Source: an uncultured Acidimicrobiales bacterium
GTDB lineage: Bacteria > Actinomycetota > Acidimicrobiia > Acidimicrobiales > UBA10347
DNA: 15,451 nucleotides
Direction of reading: 5' to 3'
Assembly (NCBI GenBank): GCA_937942965.1
Contig: CALDGN010000183.1
Span: 1-15,451 of the forward strand
Shown: positions 6,517 through 13,007 of the stretch, one piece after another
How the letters are laid out: every line of letters starts with the position of its first letter
Position numbering within the stretch: position 1 is the first letter of the stretch
Made by a program: the position numbers and the translations under genes
Notes under the pieces: model-generated
Seen by the model: only the letters and a program-made list of their open reading frames with translations
Told to the model about the DNA's origin: nothing
Database searches by the model: none

Positions 6517-7037
6517 TGGCACTACATCGGATCTTCACCGTGGAACACGTCACTGACGCAATTGAGCAGGCCGAAGCAGACCTCTCGAATACGCGCGATG
6601 AGCTGCGGATGGCCCGAGAACTGGTTGCGACGCTCGAGCACGACGCCAAGCGCATCGAAATCGAGTTGGTTGGCTTGCGGTCCTACGCCCAGCGACGAGG
6701 TCTGACCCCCGCGACGCCAGAATCGACGCTCGCATCCATCGGTGGGATCAATGACGGCAGCGTCGTCCCGATCTCGCCTGGAATCGCCATGGCGACGGCC
6801 CCGGCGATCACCGACCTCATGACCATGAGCCGCAACGAAGCAGTCTCGACGGTCATGAGCCAGGCTCCCGGCCCTATCGACCGGTCGTCGATCCACGAGC
6901 AGTGCGCGCTTGGCGGCCGCGATGACTCACTCGACGACATCAGCCTGTCGCTCTCCGGGCTCAAGCGTGCCGGACGAGTCGAGAAGCTCGGACGTGGTCT
7001 GTGGCGCCTCGTCGAGCAGCCATCCGCAACCGGCTGA
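6516..7037 (+). CDS. Coiled-coil / winged-helix protein
   Basis: This 173-residue protein has three visible parts. Residues 10-57 form a charged amphipathic helix likely to be a coiled coil (AIEQAEADLSNTRDELRMA). Residues 62-105 are a Pro/Ser/Gly-rich, Met-containing linker. Residues 106-166 resemble a winged helix: NEAVSTVMSQAPGPIDRSSI, then SLSLSGLKRAGRVEKLGRG and a terminal LWRLV strand. The pattern of an isoleucine-rich helix, a recognition helix and a GRVEKLGRGLW wing is typical of DNA-binding winged helices. The start is uncertain: GTG 6516 overlaps the palindrome, while GTG 6540 has GGAT upstream and would drop eight residues; a TAG at 6465 bounds the frame. I infer a dimeric DNA-binding regulator, perhaps of itself and the divergent Nudix gene. 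The gene ends one base from the convergent amidase. Confidence 0.72.
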   Translation: MALHRIFTVEHVTDAIEQAEADLSNTRDELRMARELVATLEHDAKRIEIELVGLRSYAQRRGLTPATPESTLASIGGINDGSVVPISPGIAMATAPAITDLMTMSRNEAVSTVMSQAPGPIDRSSIHEQCALGGRDDSLDDISLSLSGLKRAGRVEKLGRGLWRLVEQPSATG

Positions 7038-7038
7038 T

Positions 7039-8157
7039 TCAGCTCCCGGATCCTGGCGGATCGACGCATCCTTCGGTGCCGCCGCCAGTACCGAGGTCCC
7101 CTCGGAACACGAGGCCATCGATGTGACCGCTGCCGTCGCTCGCGGTGTCGAACCAGCGCACCAGGCCGCGGAACAGCGCATCGGCTTCTCGCTCGACGCC
7201 TTGTTCGGTGGCAAGAAACTCGGCTTCGGCTGCGGTCGTCATGTACATCGCTTCGGTGAGCACCGTGACCAGATCGGGAGTGCGACGCAAGATGCCGTAG
7301 AGATCGGTGCCCGACTCGTTCTGACGCCAGCTGACACCAAGCGCATCGGTACCAACCCAGGGAATGTCGAGATCGTCGAACTCGGCTTGCATCTCTTCCC
7401 AGAGCAGACCACCGAGCCGTCGGCTCTCGTCATCGCCGTATTGCACGAAGACCTCGGTGCCCGGCTGGTCGACCGGATCTGGGAAACCACCGTTGTGATG
7501 GATCGAGATGAAGACCCGAGGTTCGAGCGCTTTAGCGAGGTCGGTGCGGGCCTGGATCGCCATGCGATGGTCGGAGTACCGGGTGAGTAGGACCGAATAG
7601 CCGGCATCGAGCAATCGGAGGCGTAGCGCTTCGGCGACCAGCAGGTTGACGTCAGCTTCTCGTAGCCCGTTCGGGCCAACGGCGCCGGTCTCTTCTCCCC
7701 CATGGCCGGGATCGATCAACACGTCGACCGGTCCGGTGAGGGCGAGGCCTTCGGAAATCGTTGCGATGTTGTAGCAGGGAGTCACGACGTCCCACGGCGG
7801 ACCCTCGGATCGCACCGTCAGCATGACGCCCGTTTCGGATCGCACCGCTCGCACGTCGGCCGGTGGCGTTGACTCGGCTGTCGGTTCCGGGGTCGGCGTT
7901 GGCTCTGCGGTGGGCGCGGGCACGGTCGGTTCGGGCGTTGGCTCTGCGGTCGGTGCGGGCACCGTCGGTTCCGGCGTTGCCGTCGGTTCCGGTGATGGCG
8001 TTGCGGTTGGCGCAGCTGTTGGTTCGGGCTCCGATGTTGCCGTTGGCGCGGGGACAACCGTCGGTGCCGCCGCCCCCTCATCGGCATTGGACGCCGAGCC
8101 CGCGCACCCGACTGCGAACAAGGCGATCATCACCACGACGGCGGCAGCTCTACGCAC
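7039..8157 (-). CDS. Lipoprotein N-acetylmuramoyl-L-alanine amidase (Amidase_3)
   Basis: This 372-residue protein has a GTG start. Residues 1-18 are a lipoprotein signal (RRAAAVVVMIALFAVGC) with Cys18 as the lipidated residue. Residues 38-98 are a Pro-Thr-Glu-rich tether. The catalytic domain spans about 143-336. It has DPGHGG with His152, GLREADVN with Glu167 and ISIHHNGG with His220 as zinc ligands, and LTEAMYM with Glu302 as the catalytic Glu. The family cleaves the amide bond between muramic acid and the stem peptide in peptidoglycan. Cys128 and Cys364 could form a disulfide. The tail (GTGGGTEG...PPGSGS) is short and flexible. It ends one base from the convergent winged-helix gene, leaving no room for a terminator. 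Confidence 0.93.
   Translation of the reverse strand: MRRAAAVVVMIALFAVGCAGSASNADEGAAAPTVVPAPTATSEPEPTAAPTATPSPEPTATPEPTVPAPTAEPTPEPTVPAPTAEPTPTPEPTAESTPPADVRAVRSETGVMLTVRSEGPPWDVVTPCYNIATISEGLALTGPVDVLIDPGHGGEETGAVGPNGLREADVNLLVAEALRLRLLDAGYSVLLTRYSDHRMAIQARTDLAKALEPRVFISIHHNGGFPDPVDQPGTEVFVQYGDDESRRLGGLLWEEMQAEFDDLDIPWVGTDALGVSWRQNESGTDLYGILRRTPDLVTVLTEAMYMTTAAEAEFLATEQGVEREADALFRGLVRWFDTASDGSGHIDGLVFRGDLGTGGGTEGCVDPPGSGS
7864..8046 (-). repeat. Pro-Thr-Glu-rich tether repeats in amidase gene
   Basis: Low-complexity coding DNA for EPTATPEPT/VPAPTAEPTP-type units, including two copies of EPTVPAPTAEPTP. It forms the spacer between the lipid anchor and the enzyme. Confidence 0.8.
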
Positions 8158-8163
8158 GGGGCG

Positions 8164-8169
8164 ATGGTA
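8164..8169 (-). promoter_or_regulatory. Candidate -10 element for amidase (TACCAT)
   Basis: TACCAT fits TAnnnT and ends 6 nt before the GTG at 8157. There is no Shine-Dalgarno, so a leaderless transcript is plausible. Confidence 0.4.
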
Positions 8170-8242
8170 GGAGCACCCGCGGCGCCATGGGCATCGTGAC
8201 CGGTATCACCCCGCCGACCACGGGGCGACGATGTAAGCCCGA

Positions 8243-8248
8243 TAGCGT
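8243..8248 (+). promoter_or_regulatory. Candidate -10 element for helicase (TAGCGT)
   Basis: TAGCGT lies 50 nt before the helicase start, in the 141-bp divergent spacer shared with the amidase. The same hexamer sits before the response regulator gene. No clear -35 is seen. Confidence 0.3.
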
Positions 8249-8298
8249 TACTCCTTGGCCTTTTCGCCACCACACGGGCAACCAAACATCGGAGTTGC

Positions 8299-10080
8299 GT
8301 GACCGTCGACGTCCGCCCAGATCGATTTCTCTATGCATGGCAGCTCGACGCGCTGACCGCCTGGCTTGGCTGCGGCCGTCGCGGCGTCGTCGAAGCAGTC
8401 ACCGGCTCCGGCAAGACCGACATGGCGCTTGCCGCGATCGCCGACGCCCACCGGCGCGGACTCTTCGTGATGGTCGTCGTGCCAACGCGAGTACTCATCG
8501 CCCAGTGGTACGAACGCCTGAACGTCGCCTTCCCCGATCTCACCATCGGCCGCCTCGGCGACAGCCAACGCGACCGCGCCGGCGCCTGCGACATCCTCGT
8601 CGCCACCCGCCACTCGGCCGCAAGCCAGCGCCCGGTCCCGCCCGACGGCCAGCAAGGCCTGCTCGTCGCCGACGAGTGCCACGGCTTCGGCGGCGGCGTG
8701 CTGCGCAAGTCGCTGATCGGCGCCTACGCCGAACGACTCGGCCTGACGGCCACGCTCGAGCGCAGCGACAACGCGATCGAAAAAGTCATCCTTCCGTACT
8801 TCGGGGGCGTGTGCTTCCGGTACGACTTCGCCGCAGCGATCGATGACGGTGTCTGCGCGCAGCCTCGCGTCGCCTTTGTGAGCGTGCCGCTCGAAAGCGC
8901 CGAACGCGTCGAATACGTCGCGACCGAACAACAGCTCGTCGACGCTCGCCGCGTGCTCCGCTCGATTCCGAAGATGCCAACGAACTTCGCTGACTTCTTG
9001 TCGGCCGTCGCGCACCTGGCCGACCAAGACGCAGGCGACAGCGGGCGGGCTGCCCGCGACTACCTCGACGCGCTCGGCAAGCGCCGCGAGATCGTCGCCA
9101 ACAGCACGGCCAAGTACAAGGCCCTCACCACGCTCGCGCCCACGATCGCTACCGCCAACGGCGCGCTCGTCTTCACCGAGACGGTCAAGGCAGCCAACCA
9201 CGCCATCAATCGGCTCGACACCGAACTCAGCATCGAGATCATCACCGGCGACACGCCTCGCGCTGCTCGCGAGGACATTCTCGAGCGACTGCGCACCAGC
9301 GACCTCGACGCAGTCGCCGCACCGCGCGTCCTCGACGAGGGCGTCGACGTGCCCAACGCCAACCTCGGTGTCGTCGTCAGCGCAAGCCGCACGCGCCGCC
9401 AGATGATCCAGCGCATGGGCCGCATCTTGCGCCGCAAAGAAGCCGGCGTCGGTGCCCGCTTCGTGATCTTGTTCGCCGCGGACACCCTCGAAGACCCGAC
9501 CGCGACCGAAGATCGCGATGGCTTCCTCGACGAGATCGAAGCCATCAGCGACAAGATCCGTGTCTTCGGCGTACCCGAACTCGACCAAGTCGCCGAGTTC
9601 CTCGACTGGACCGGACCCGCCGTCGTGCGCGATCCGATCCGTGTCACCTCGGACCGCATCATGGCCACCGAGAGCGACCGCTGGGACATCGTCCACAGCG
9701 ACGACGGCGATGCCAATGTCGCCATCGACCTCGAGCGCGACATCGGCACCGAGGCCATGTACGGCCGTCTGCATTATCTGCAGTGGCCAAACAAGACGTG
9801 GCTCCACCAGTGGATCGGCGAACGTGTCCCCGACACACCTCCAGAGAAGCCAGAAGATCCGGTCACCTATCTCGAGATCGAACGGCTCCCGCTTCCAGAG
9901 CTGGCCAAGCCCAAGCCCAAGAAGAAGCGCCTGTCGACCGGTGAGTCACCGGTTGTAGTGGTTGCGGTTGCCGATGGGTTTGCGGTGAGTTGCACGGGTT
10001 GTGGAACCCTCAGCGCACCGGTCAAGTTCAAGTGGCAGGCACTCGACCAGACCGTGGAATGCACCTGTTCCGAGTGGTAA
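8299..10080 (+). CDS. SF2 (XPB/RAD25-like) DNA helicase with C-terminal Cys motif
   Basis: This 593-residue protein has a GTG start with GGAG 4 nt upstream. Helicase motifs in order: Q-like region LYAWQLDALTAWL at 11-23; Walker A TGSGKT at 35-40; PTRVLIAQW at 62-70; DECH box at 125-128; LGLTATL at 148-154; motif V-like PRVLDEGVDVPNAN at 342-355; motif VI QRMGRILRRK at 371-380. About 85 residues (185-270) sit between the two RecA-like domains. The arginine-rich motif VI and the DECH box match the XPB/UvsW branch of superfamily 2. There is no N-terminal damage-recognition domain. A basic KPKPKKKR stretch (538-544) precedes a Cys cluster, CTGC at 565-568 and CTC at 588-590, that could bind zinc. 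Role in DNA repair or other DNA unwinding is inferred from the family. It converges on the two-component pair. Confidence 0.88.
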   Translation: MTVDVRPDRFLYAWQLDALTAWLGCGRRGVVEAVTGSGKTDMALAAIADAHRRGLFVMVVVPTRVLIAQWYERLNVAFPDLTIGRLGDSQRDRAGACDILVATRHSAASQRPVPPDGQQGLLVADECHGFGGGVLRKSLIGAYAERLGLTATLERSDNAIEKVILPYFGGVCFRYDFAAAIDDGVCAQPRVAFVSVPLESAERVEYVATEQQLVDARRVLRSIPKMPTNFADFLSAVAHLADQDAGDSGRAARDYLDALGKRREIVANSTAKYKALTTLAPTIATANGALVFTETVKAANHAINRLDTELSIEIITGDTPRAAREDILERLRTSDLDAVAAPRVLDEGVDVPNANLGVVVSASRTRRQMIQRMGRILRRKEAGVGARFVILFAADTLEDPTATEDRDGFLDEIEAISDKIRVFGVPELDQVAEFLDWTGPAVVRDPIRVTSDRIMATESDRWDIVHSDDGDANVAIDLERDIGTEAMYGRLHYLQWPNKTWLHQWIGERVPDTPPEKPEDPVTYLEIERLPLPELAKPKPKKKRLSTGESPVVVVAVADGFAVSCTGCGTLSAPVKFKWQALDQTVECTCSEW

Positions 10081-10087
10081 GCCGTTC

Positions 10088-10131
10088 CGAGAGCTGAGCG
10101 GTTCCGAGTGCTGCGCTCGGTGGATCTCTCG
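10088..10131. terminator. Nested hairpins between convergent helicase and histidine kinase genes
   Basis: The inner hairpin at 10104-10120 is CCGAGTG, loop CTG, CGCTCGG with one G-T pair. The outer arms are CGAGAG (10088-10093) and CTCTCG (10126-10131). The element fills the 51-bp gap between two convergent stop codons, so it probably ends both transcripts. A U-run is absent. Confidence 0.5.
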
Positions 10132-11328
10132 CTAGACCAGCGCAGGTAACTCGAAGCTGACTCGGCCCCCGGGCCCTGGATCTGCCCACGCTCGACCCCC
10201 CTGGGCTTCGGCGAGCCCTTTGACGACGGCGAGCCCGAGTCCAGCACCGCCGTGCGCTCGGTCACGTGCGTCGTCGGCTCGCACGAACTGGTCAAAGGCG
10301 CGGTCGACGAACTGTTCGCTGAAGCCGGGACCTTCGTCGATCACGGCCACGGTGGGCCGAGGATCGTTGAGGATCACGACCTCGACTCGGCCGCTGGGCG
10401 GCGAATGACGGATCGCGTTCGACAGCAGGTTGCCGATCATCCGCTCGGTCTCGATGCGAGCGCAACGAGCAGGCACGGGCCCATCGACGACGACGGTTAG
10501 CTCGGCCCCGTGCTTGCGGGCGAGTGGCTCGATCGCCATCGCAGCCTCGGATGCGATCTCGGCCAAGTCGATCTCTTCGATAAACGGCTGCAGCTGCTCG
10601 GACTCGAGCTTGCCGATCACAAAGATGTTCTCGATGATCGCTTCGATCGAACGAAGATCGTGACCGATCGAAGCCAGGTAGCGCACCGGGTCGGGGGCAA
10701 GGCCGTCTTCGAGCGCTTCGAGCGCAGCGCGCATCGCCGTGAGCGGCGTGCGCGCGTCGTGGCTGAGCGATGAGAGCAGGAAGCGCCGTTGTTCCTCGAC
10801 CCGTTCGCGAGCGACTGTCGTTTCTTCGATCCGTTCGGCCATCGTGTCGAAGGACCGTCCGAGCTCGCCGAGCTCATCGTGGCGGTCGAGCCCGGTTCGA
10901 GCCGAAAGGTCGCCGTCACCGACCCGTTCTGCGGTGCGGGTGATGCGGCCGAGGTCCCGGAGGAGCGGAGCGATGAGTACGTTGCCGAGTCCGGCGGCAA
11001 GCGCGGTTGCGGCCGCGGCGAGGATGACGACGAACTGGGTGTCGTGCGACGAGATGAACATCGACCAGGCGCCGAAGATCGTGATCGCTCCGACGATCAG
11101 CGGCCCCGCGATGCTGAGCGCAAGGATGCGCCGGCTCAGGGACCGTCGGGTGAGGCTGGCGAGCGAGACGCCGAGGACGAACACCAGGCAGGCGATCGCC
11201 GCGTACATGGCGATGAGTCGGGTGCGTTCGCTGCCCGACGGAGCCATGACGAGCTCGGTGCCGAGCCACGCGGCGCCAGCTGTCGCCGCGGCGAGCACCG
11301 CAAATGCCGCGGCGAGGCGAATGTGCAT
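10132..11328 (-). CDS. Sensor histidine kinase (HAMP/HisKA/HATPase_c)
   Basis: This 398-residue protein starts at ATG 11328, which overlaps the response regulator stop as ATGA. An upstream in-frame ATG at 11451 lies inside the regulator gene and is unlikely. Four hydrophobic helices lie at about 3-24, 39-58, 69-90 and 99-121, with a short, likely extracytoplasmic stretch that offers no recognisable sensor domain. HAMP spans about 122-170. The H box SSLSHDARTPLTAMRAALEAL has the phospho-accepting His190. The N box is GNLLSNAIRHSP (299-310), G1 is DEGPGF (331-336) and G2 is GGAGLGLAV (360-368). It autophosphorylates on His and passes phosphate to the partner regulator. The signal is unknown. 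Confidence 0.92.
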   Translation of the reverse strand: MHIRLAAAFAVLAAATAGAAWLGTELVMAPSGSERTRLIAMYAAIACLVFVLGVSLASLTRRSLSRRILALSIAGPLIVGAITIFGAWSMFISSHDTQFVVILAAAATALAAGLGNVLIAPLLRDLGRITRTAERVGDGDLSARTGLDRHDELGELGRSFDTMAERIEETTVARERVEEQRRFLLSSLSHDARTPLTAMRAALEALEDGLAPDPVRYLASIGHDLRSIEAIIENIFVIGKLESEQLQPFIEEIDLAEIASEAAMAIEPLARKHGAELTVVVDGPVPARCARIETERMIGNLLSNAIRHSPPSGRVEVVILNDPRPTVAVIDEGPGFSEQFVDRAFDQFVRADDARDRAHGGAGLGLAVVKGLAEAQGGRAWADPGPGGRVSFELPALV

Positions 11329-12017
11329 CAGGCTTCGAATCGGTAGCCGACCCCGTACACCGTGAGCAGGTGACGTGGGGCAGATGGGTCGGCTTCGAGC
11401 TTCTGACGTAGCCGGCGCACATGGACGGTCACCGTCGCGGGGTCCTGCCACTGCGACGACGATTCCCAGACGGATTCGAGGAGTTCATCGCGAGACACGA
11501 CTTGGCCGGGCTTGGTTGCCAGGAATGCGAGCAGGTCGAACTCGAGGCGGGTGAGTTCGACGGACTCGCCGGCGCGTTGGACAAGGCGGCGGCCCGTGTC
11601 CATCGTGATGTCGCCGAACTCGATGCTGGCAGGTCCGGCTTCGGGGGTTGAGCGTCGCAGGACGGAGCGGACGCGAGCGGCGACTTCGCGCGGCGAGAAC
11701 GGCTTGACCACATAGTCGTCGGCGCCGAGTTCGAGGCCGGCGACTCGGTCTTGTTCATCGCCGAGTGCGGTGAGGAGGATGACGGGCACGTCGCCGGTGG
11801 TGCGGGCGTGGCGGAGCACTTCGAGGCCGTGGCGTTTGGGCAGCATGAGGTCGAGGAGCACGAGGTCGGGGTCGGTCTCATCGAGCTTGGCGACGGCCTC
11901 GTCGCCGTCGGCGGCTTCGACGACGGTGAAGCCGTCGTGTTCGAGGTAGCGCGTCAGCACCTCGCGGACCATGGGTTCATCGTCGACGACGAGGACGGTC
12001 TGGGCGGCGGAGGACAT
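11328..12017 (-). CDS. OmpR-type response regulator
   Basis: This 229-residue protein from ATG 12017 has a receiver domain at 7-120 with the acidic pair Asp12/Asp13, phosphorylation site Asp56 (LLDLMLP), Thr83 and Lys105 (VVKPF). The C-terminal winged-helix DNA-binding domain at about 132-228 is of OmpR/PhoB type, with LTRLEFDLLAFLATKPGQVV, then TVTVHVRRLRQKLE and the terminal wing YGVGYRF. It probably activates or represses genes when phosphorylated by the downstream kinase. In-frame TTG 12023 and GTG 12020 precede ATG 12017, but the ATG is preferred. It has no good Shine-Dalgarno, and a TAGCGT hexamer ends 6 nt upstream, suggesting leaderless transcription. Targets are not apparent. Confidence 0.93.
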   Translation of the reverse strand: MSSAAQTVLVVDDEPMVREVLTRYLEHDGFTVVEAADGDEAVAKLDETDPDLVLLDLMLPKRHGLEVLRHARTTGDVPVILLTALGDEQDRVAGLELGADDYVVKPFSPREVAARVRSVLRRSTPEAGPASIEFGDITMDTGRRLVQRAGESVELTRLEFDLLAFLATKPGQVVSRDELLESVWESSSQWQDPATVTVHVRRLRQKLEADPSAPRHLLTVYGVGYRFEA

Positions 12018-12023
12018 CACCAA

Positions 12024-12029
12024 ACGCTA
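12024..12029 (-). promoter_or_regulatory. Candidate -10 element for response regulator (TAGCGT)
   Basis: TAGCGT fits TAnnnT and ends 6 nt before ATG 12017, so transcription would begin at the A of the start codon. No TTGACA-like -35 lies at the usual distance. Confidence 0.4.
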
Positions 12030-12128
12030 AACCCCGTCAGCCCCGCATGGCTTCCCACCCGGCCCAAGTTTCCCACTGCTTAACAACCAAGCCCCTACAC
12101 CGCCGGGTGCATCGGCAGTAACCACCAG

Positions 12129-12197
12129 TCCGCAGAGCAGCCCGAGGCGAAGCCGAAGCTGCGATTGCGAAGAAGGCAGCCGAAGCTGCGATTGCGA
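12129..12197 (-). repeat. Dispersed 3'-end element, copy 2 plus tandem half-unit (after cobO)
   Basis: 12129-12146 and 12154-12170 match copy 1 (5718-5752) exactly, interrupted by 7 extra bases (12147-12153). The half-unit CGAAGCTGCGATTGCGA recurs at 12181-12197, 27 bp further on, so this site carries a local duplication. It begins 6 nt after the cobO stop on the minus strand. Confidence 0.75.
12167..12189 (-). terminator. cUUCGg hairpin terminator after cobO
   Basis: In the cobO transcript the sequence reads GCAGC-UUCG-GCUGC (stem 12176-12189), an exceptionally stable C(UUCG)G tetraloop, followed by pyrimidine-rich CUUCUUC. It lies 14 nt after the TGA. This is the most terminator-like structure in the window, although the U-tract is imperfect. 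Confidence 0.55.
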
Positions 12198-12203
12198 GGC
12201 AGC

Positions 12204-12794
12204 TCAGTAATCGATGCCGCGCTTGGCGAGGATGCCGGTGTCGTAGGCGTGTTTGACCTTGACCATTTCTGTCACGGTGTCGGCGACGTCGATCAGGGCG
12301 TCGGGGGCGTCTCGGCCGGTGGCGACGATGTTGACGTGGTCGGGCCGGTTGCGGATGGTGTCGATCACGGCGTCGCTGTCGACCCAGCCCCAGTTCATCA
12401 GGTACGTGATCTCGTCGAGGATGACGAGTTTGTGGTCCCCGGCGTCGATGATCTCGGCGGCTTCGGCCCATCCGGCGGCGGCGATCGCCTTGTCGTGGTC
12501 GAGATTGTCCGAGTCCCAGGTGAAGCCTTCGCCGACCGAGTGCCAGTCGACGCCGAGCTGACGGCCGAGCTTTTCCTCGCCGACTTTCCAGTCGCCGGAC
12601 TTCACGAACTGCACGACACAGACATTCCATTCCATGGCCAGGCCACGGACCATGACGCCGAACGCGGCCGACGACTTTCCCTTGCCATCACCGGTGTTGA
12701 CGACCACGAGCGAGTTGGCTCGGCCGCCGCCGTCGGGGATCGGATTCTCGCTCGGCGGCGTCTCGGCGGAGTCGGTTATCTCGGCGTCGCTCAC
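12204..12794 (-). CDS. cobO: Cob(I)yrinic acid a,c-diamide adenosyltransferase (CobO/BtuR family)
   Basis: This 196-residue protein matches the usual family length. It has a GTG start with AGAGGA about 10 nt upstream. The hallmark P-loop variant NTGDGKGKSSAAFG at 33-46 binds the ATP phosphates. Further landmarks are VVQFVKSGDW, the LVILDEITYLMNWGWV segment, and the C-terminal VATGRDAPDALIDVADTVTEM, all characteristic of CobA/CobO/BtuR enzymes. It transfers the adenosyl group of ATP to the cobalt of a reduced corrinoid, forming the adenosylcobalamin precursor in the cytoplasm. No other cobalamin gene is adjacent, so this copy is isolated and may serve salvage as well as synthesis. No cobalamin riboswitch is seen upstream. 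Confidence 0.94.
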   Translation of the reverse strand: MSDAEITDSAETPPSENPIPDGGGRANSLVVVNTGDGKGKSSAAFGVMVRGLAMEWNVCVVQFVKSGDWKVGEEKLGRQLGVDWHSVGEGFTWDSDNLDHDKAIAAAGWAEAAEIIDAGDHKLVILDEITYLMNWGWVDSDAVIDTIRNRPDHVNIVATGRDAPDALIDVADTVTEMVKVKHAYDTGILAKRGIDY

Positions 12795-13007
12795 GACGTG
12801 TGTCCTCTCGGGTCCGGTCGAACCTTGCTCGTACGAGGCTGCCGGGTGACGACACAGTGTCCAACCCCCGATGAGGGAAACACGAGTCGAGCGGCTTCGA
12901 ATTTTGTGCCTGGGTCGGACCGATGACCTAGTGTTCGGGGATCACGTGCTGCGCTTTGCCAAGCGTTGCGCTGAGGGGATTCACAACACAGTTTTGGGGG
13001 ATGTGCA
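12795..13007. promoter_or_regulatory. Divergent spacer between cobO and the ABC transporter operon
   Basis: These 213 bp hold no gene. The perfect palindrome GACAC-A-GTGTC at 12851-12861 could be an operator. TAGTGT at 12929-12934 is a possible plus-strand -10 with TTGTGC 19 bp before it. GGGGGA at 12996-13001 is the probable ribosome binding site of the first transporter gene. Confidence 0.4.

Noticed and set aside
8248..9807. 519-codon open frame antisense to the helicase
   Set aside because: The opposite strand encodes a complete set of SF2 helicase motifs. The antisense frame is open because of GC-rich third positions and shows no family motif.
10132..11451. Longer histidine kinase start at 11451
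   Set aside because: The extra 41 residues are Pro/Arg-rich and lie within the response regulator gene. ATG 11328 gives a classic ATGA overlap and starts just before the first membrane helix.
12795..13007. Cobalamin riboswitch upstream of cobO
   Set aside because: I could not find a B12-box-like sequence or a plausible multi-stem leader on the cobO strand in these 213 bp.
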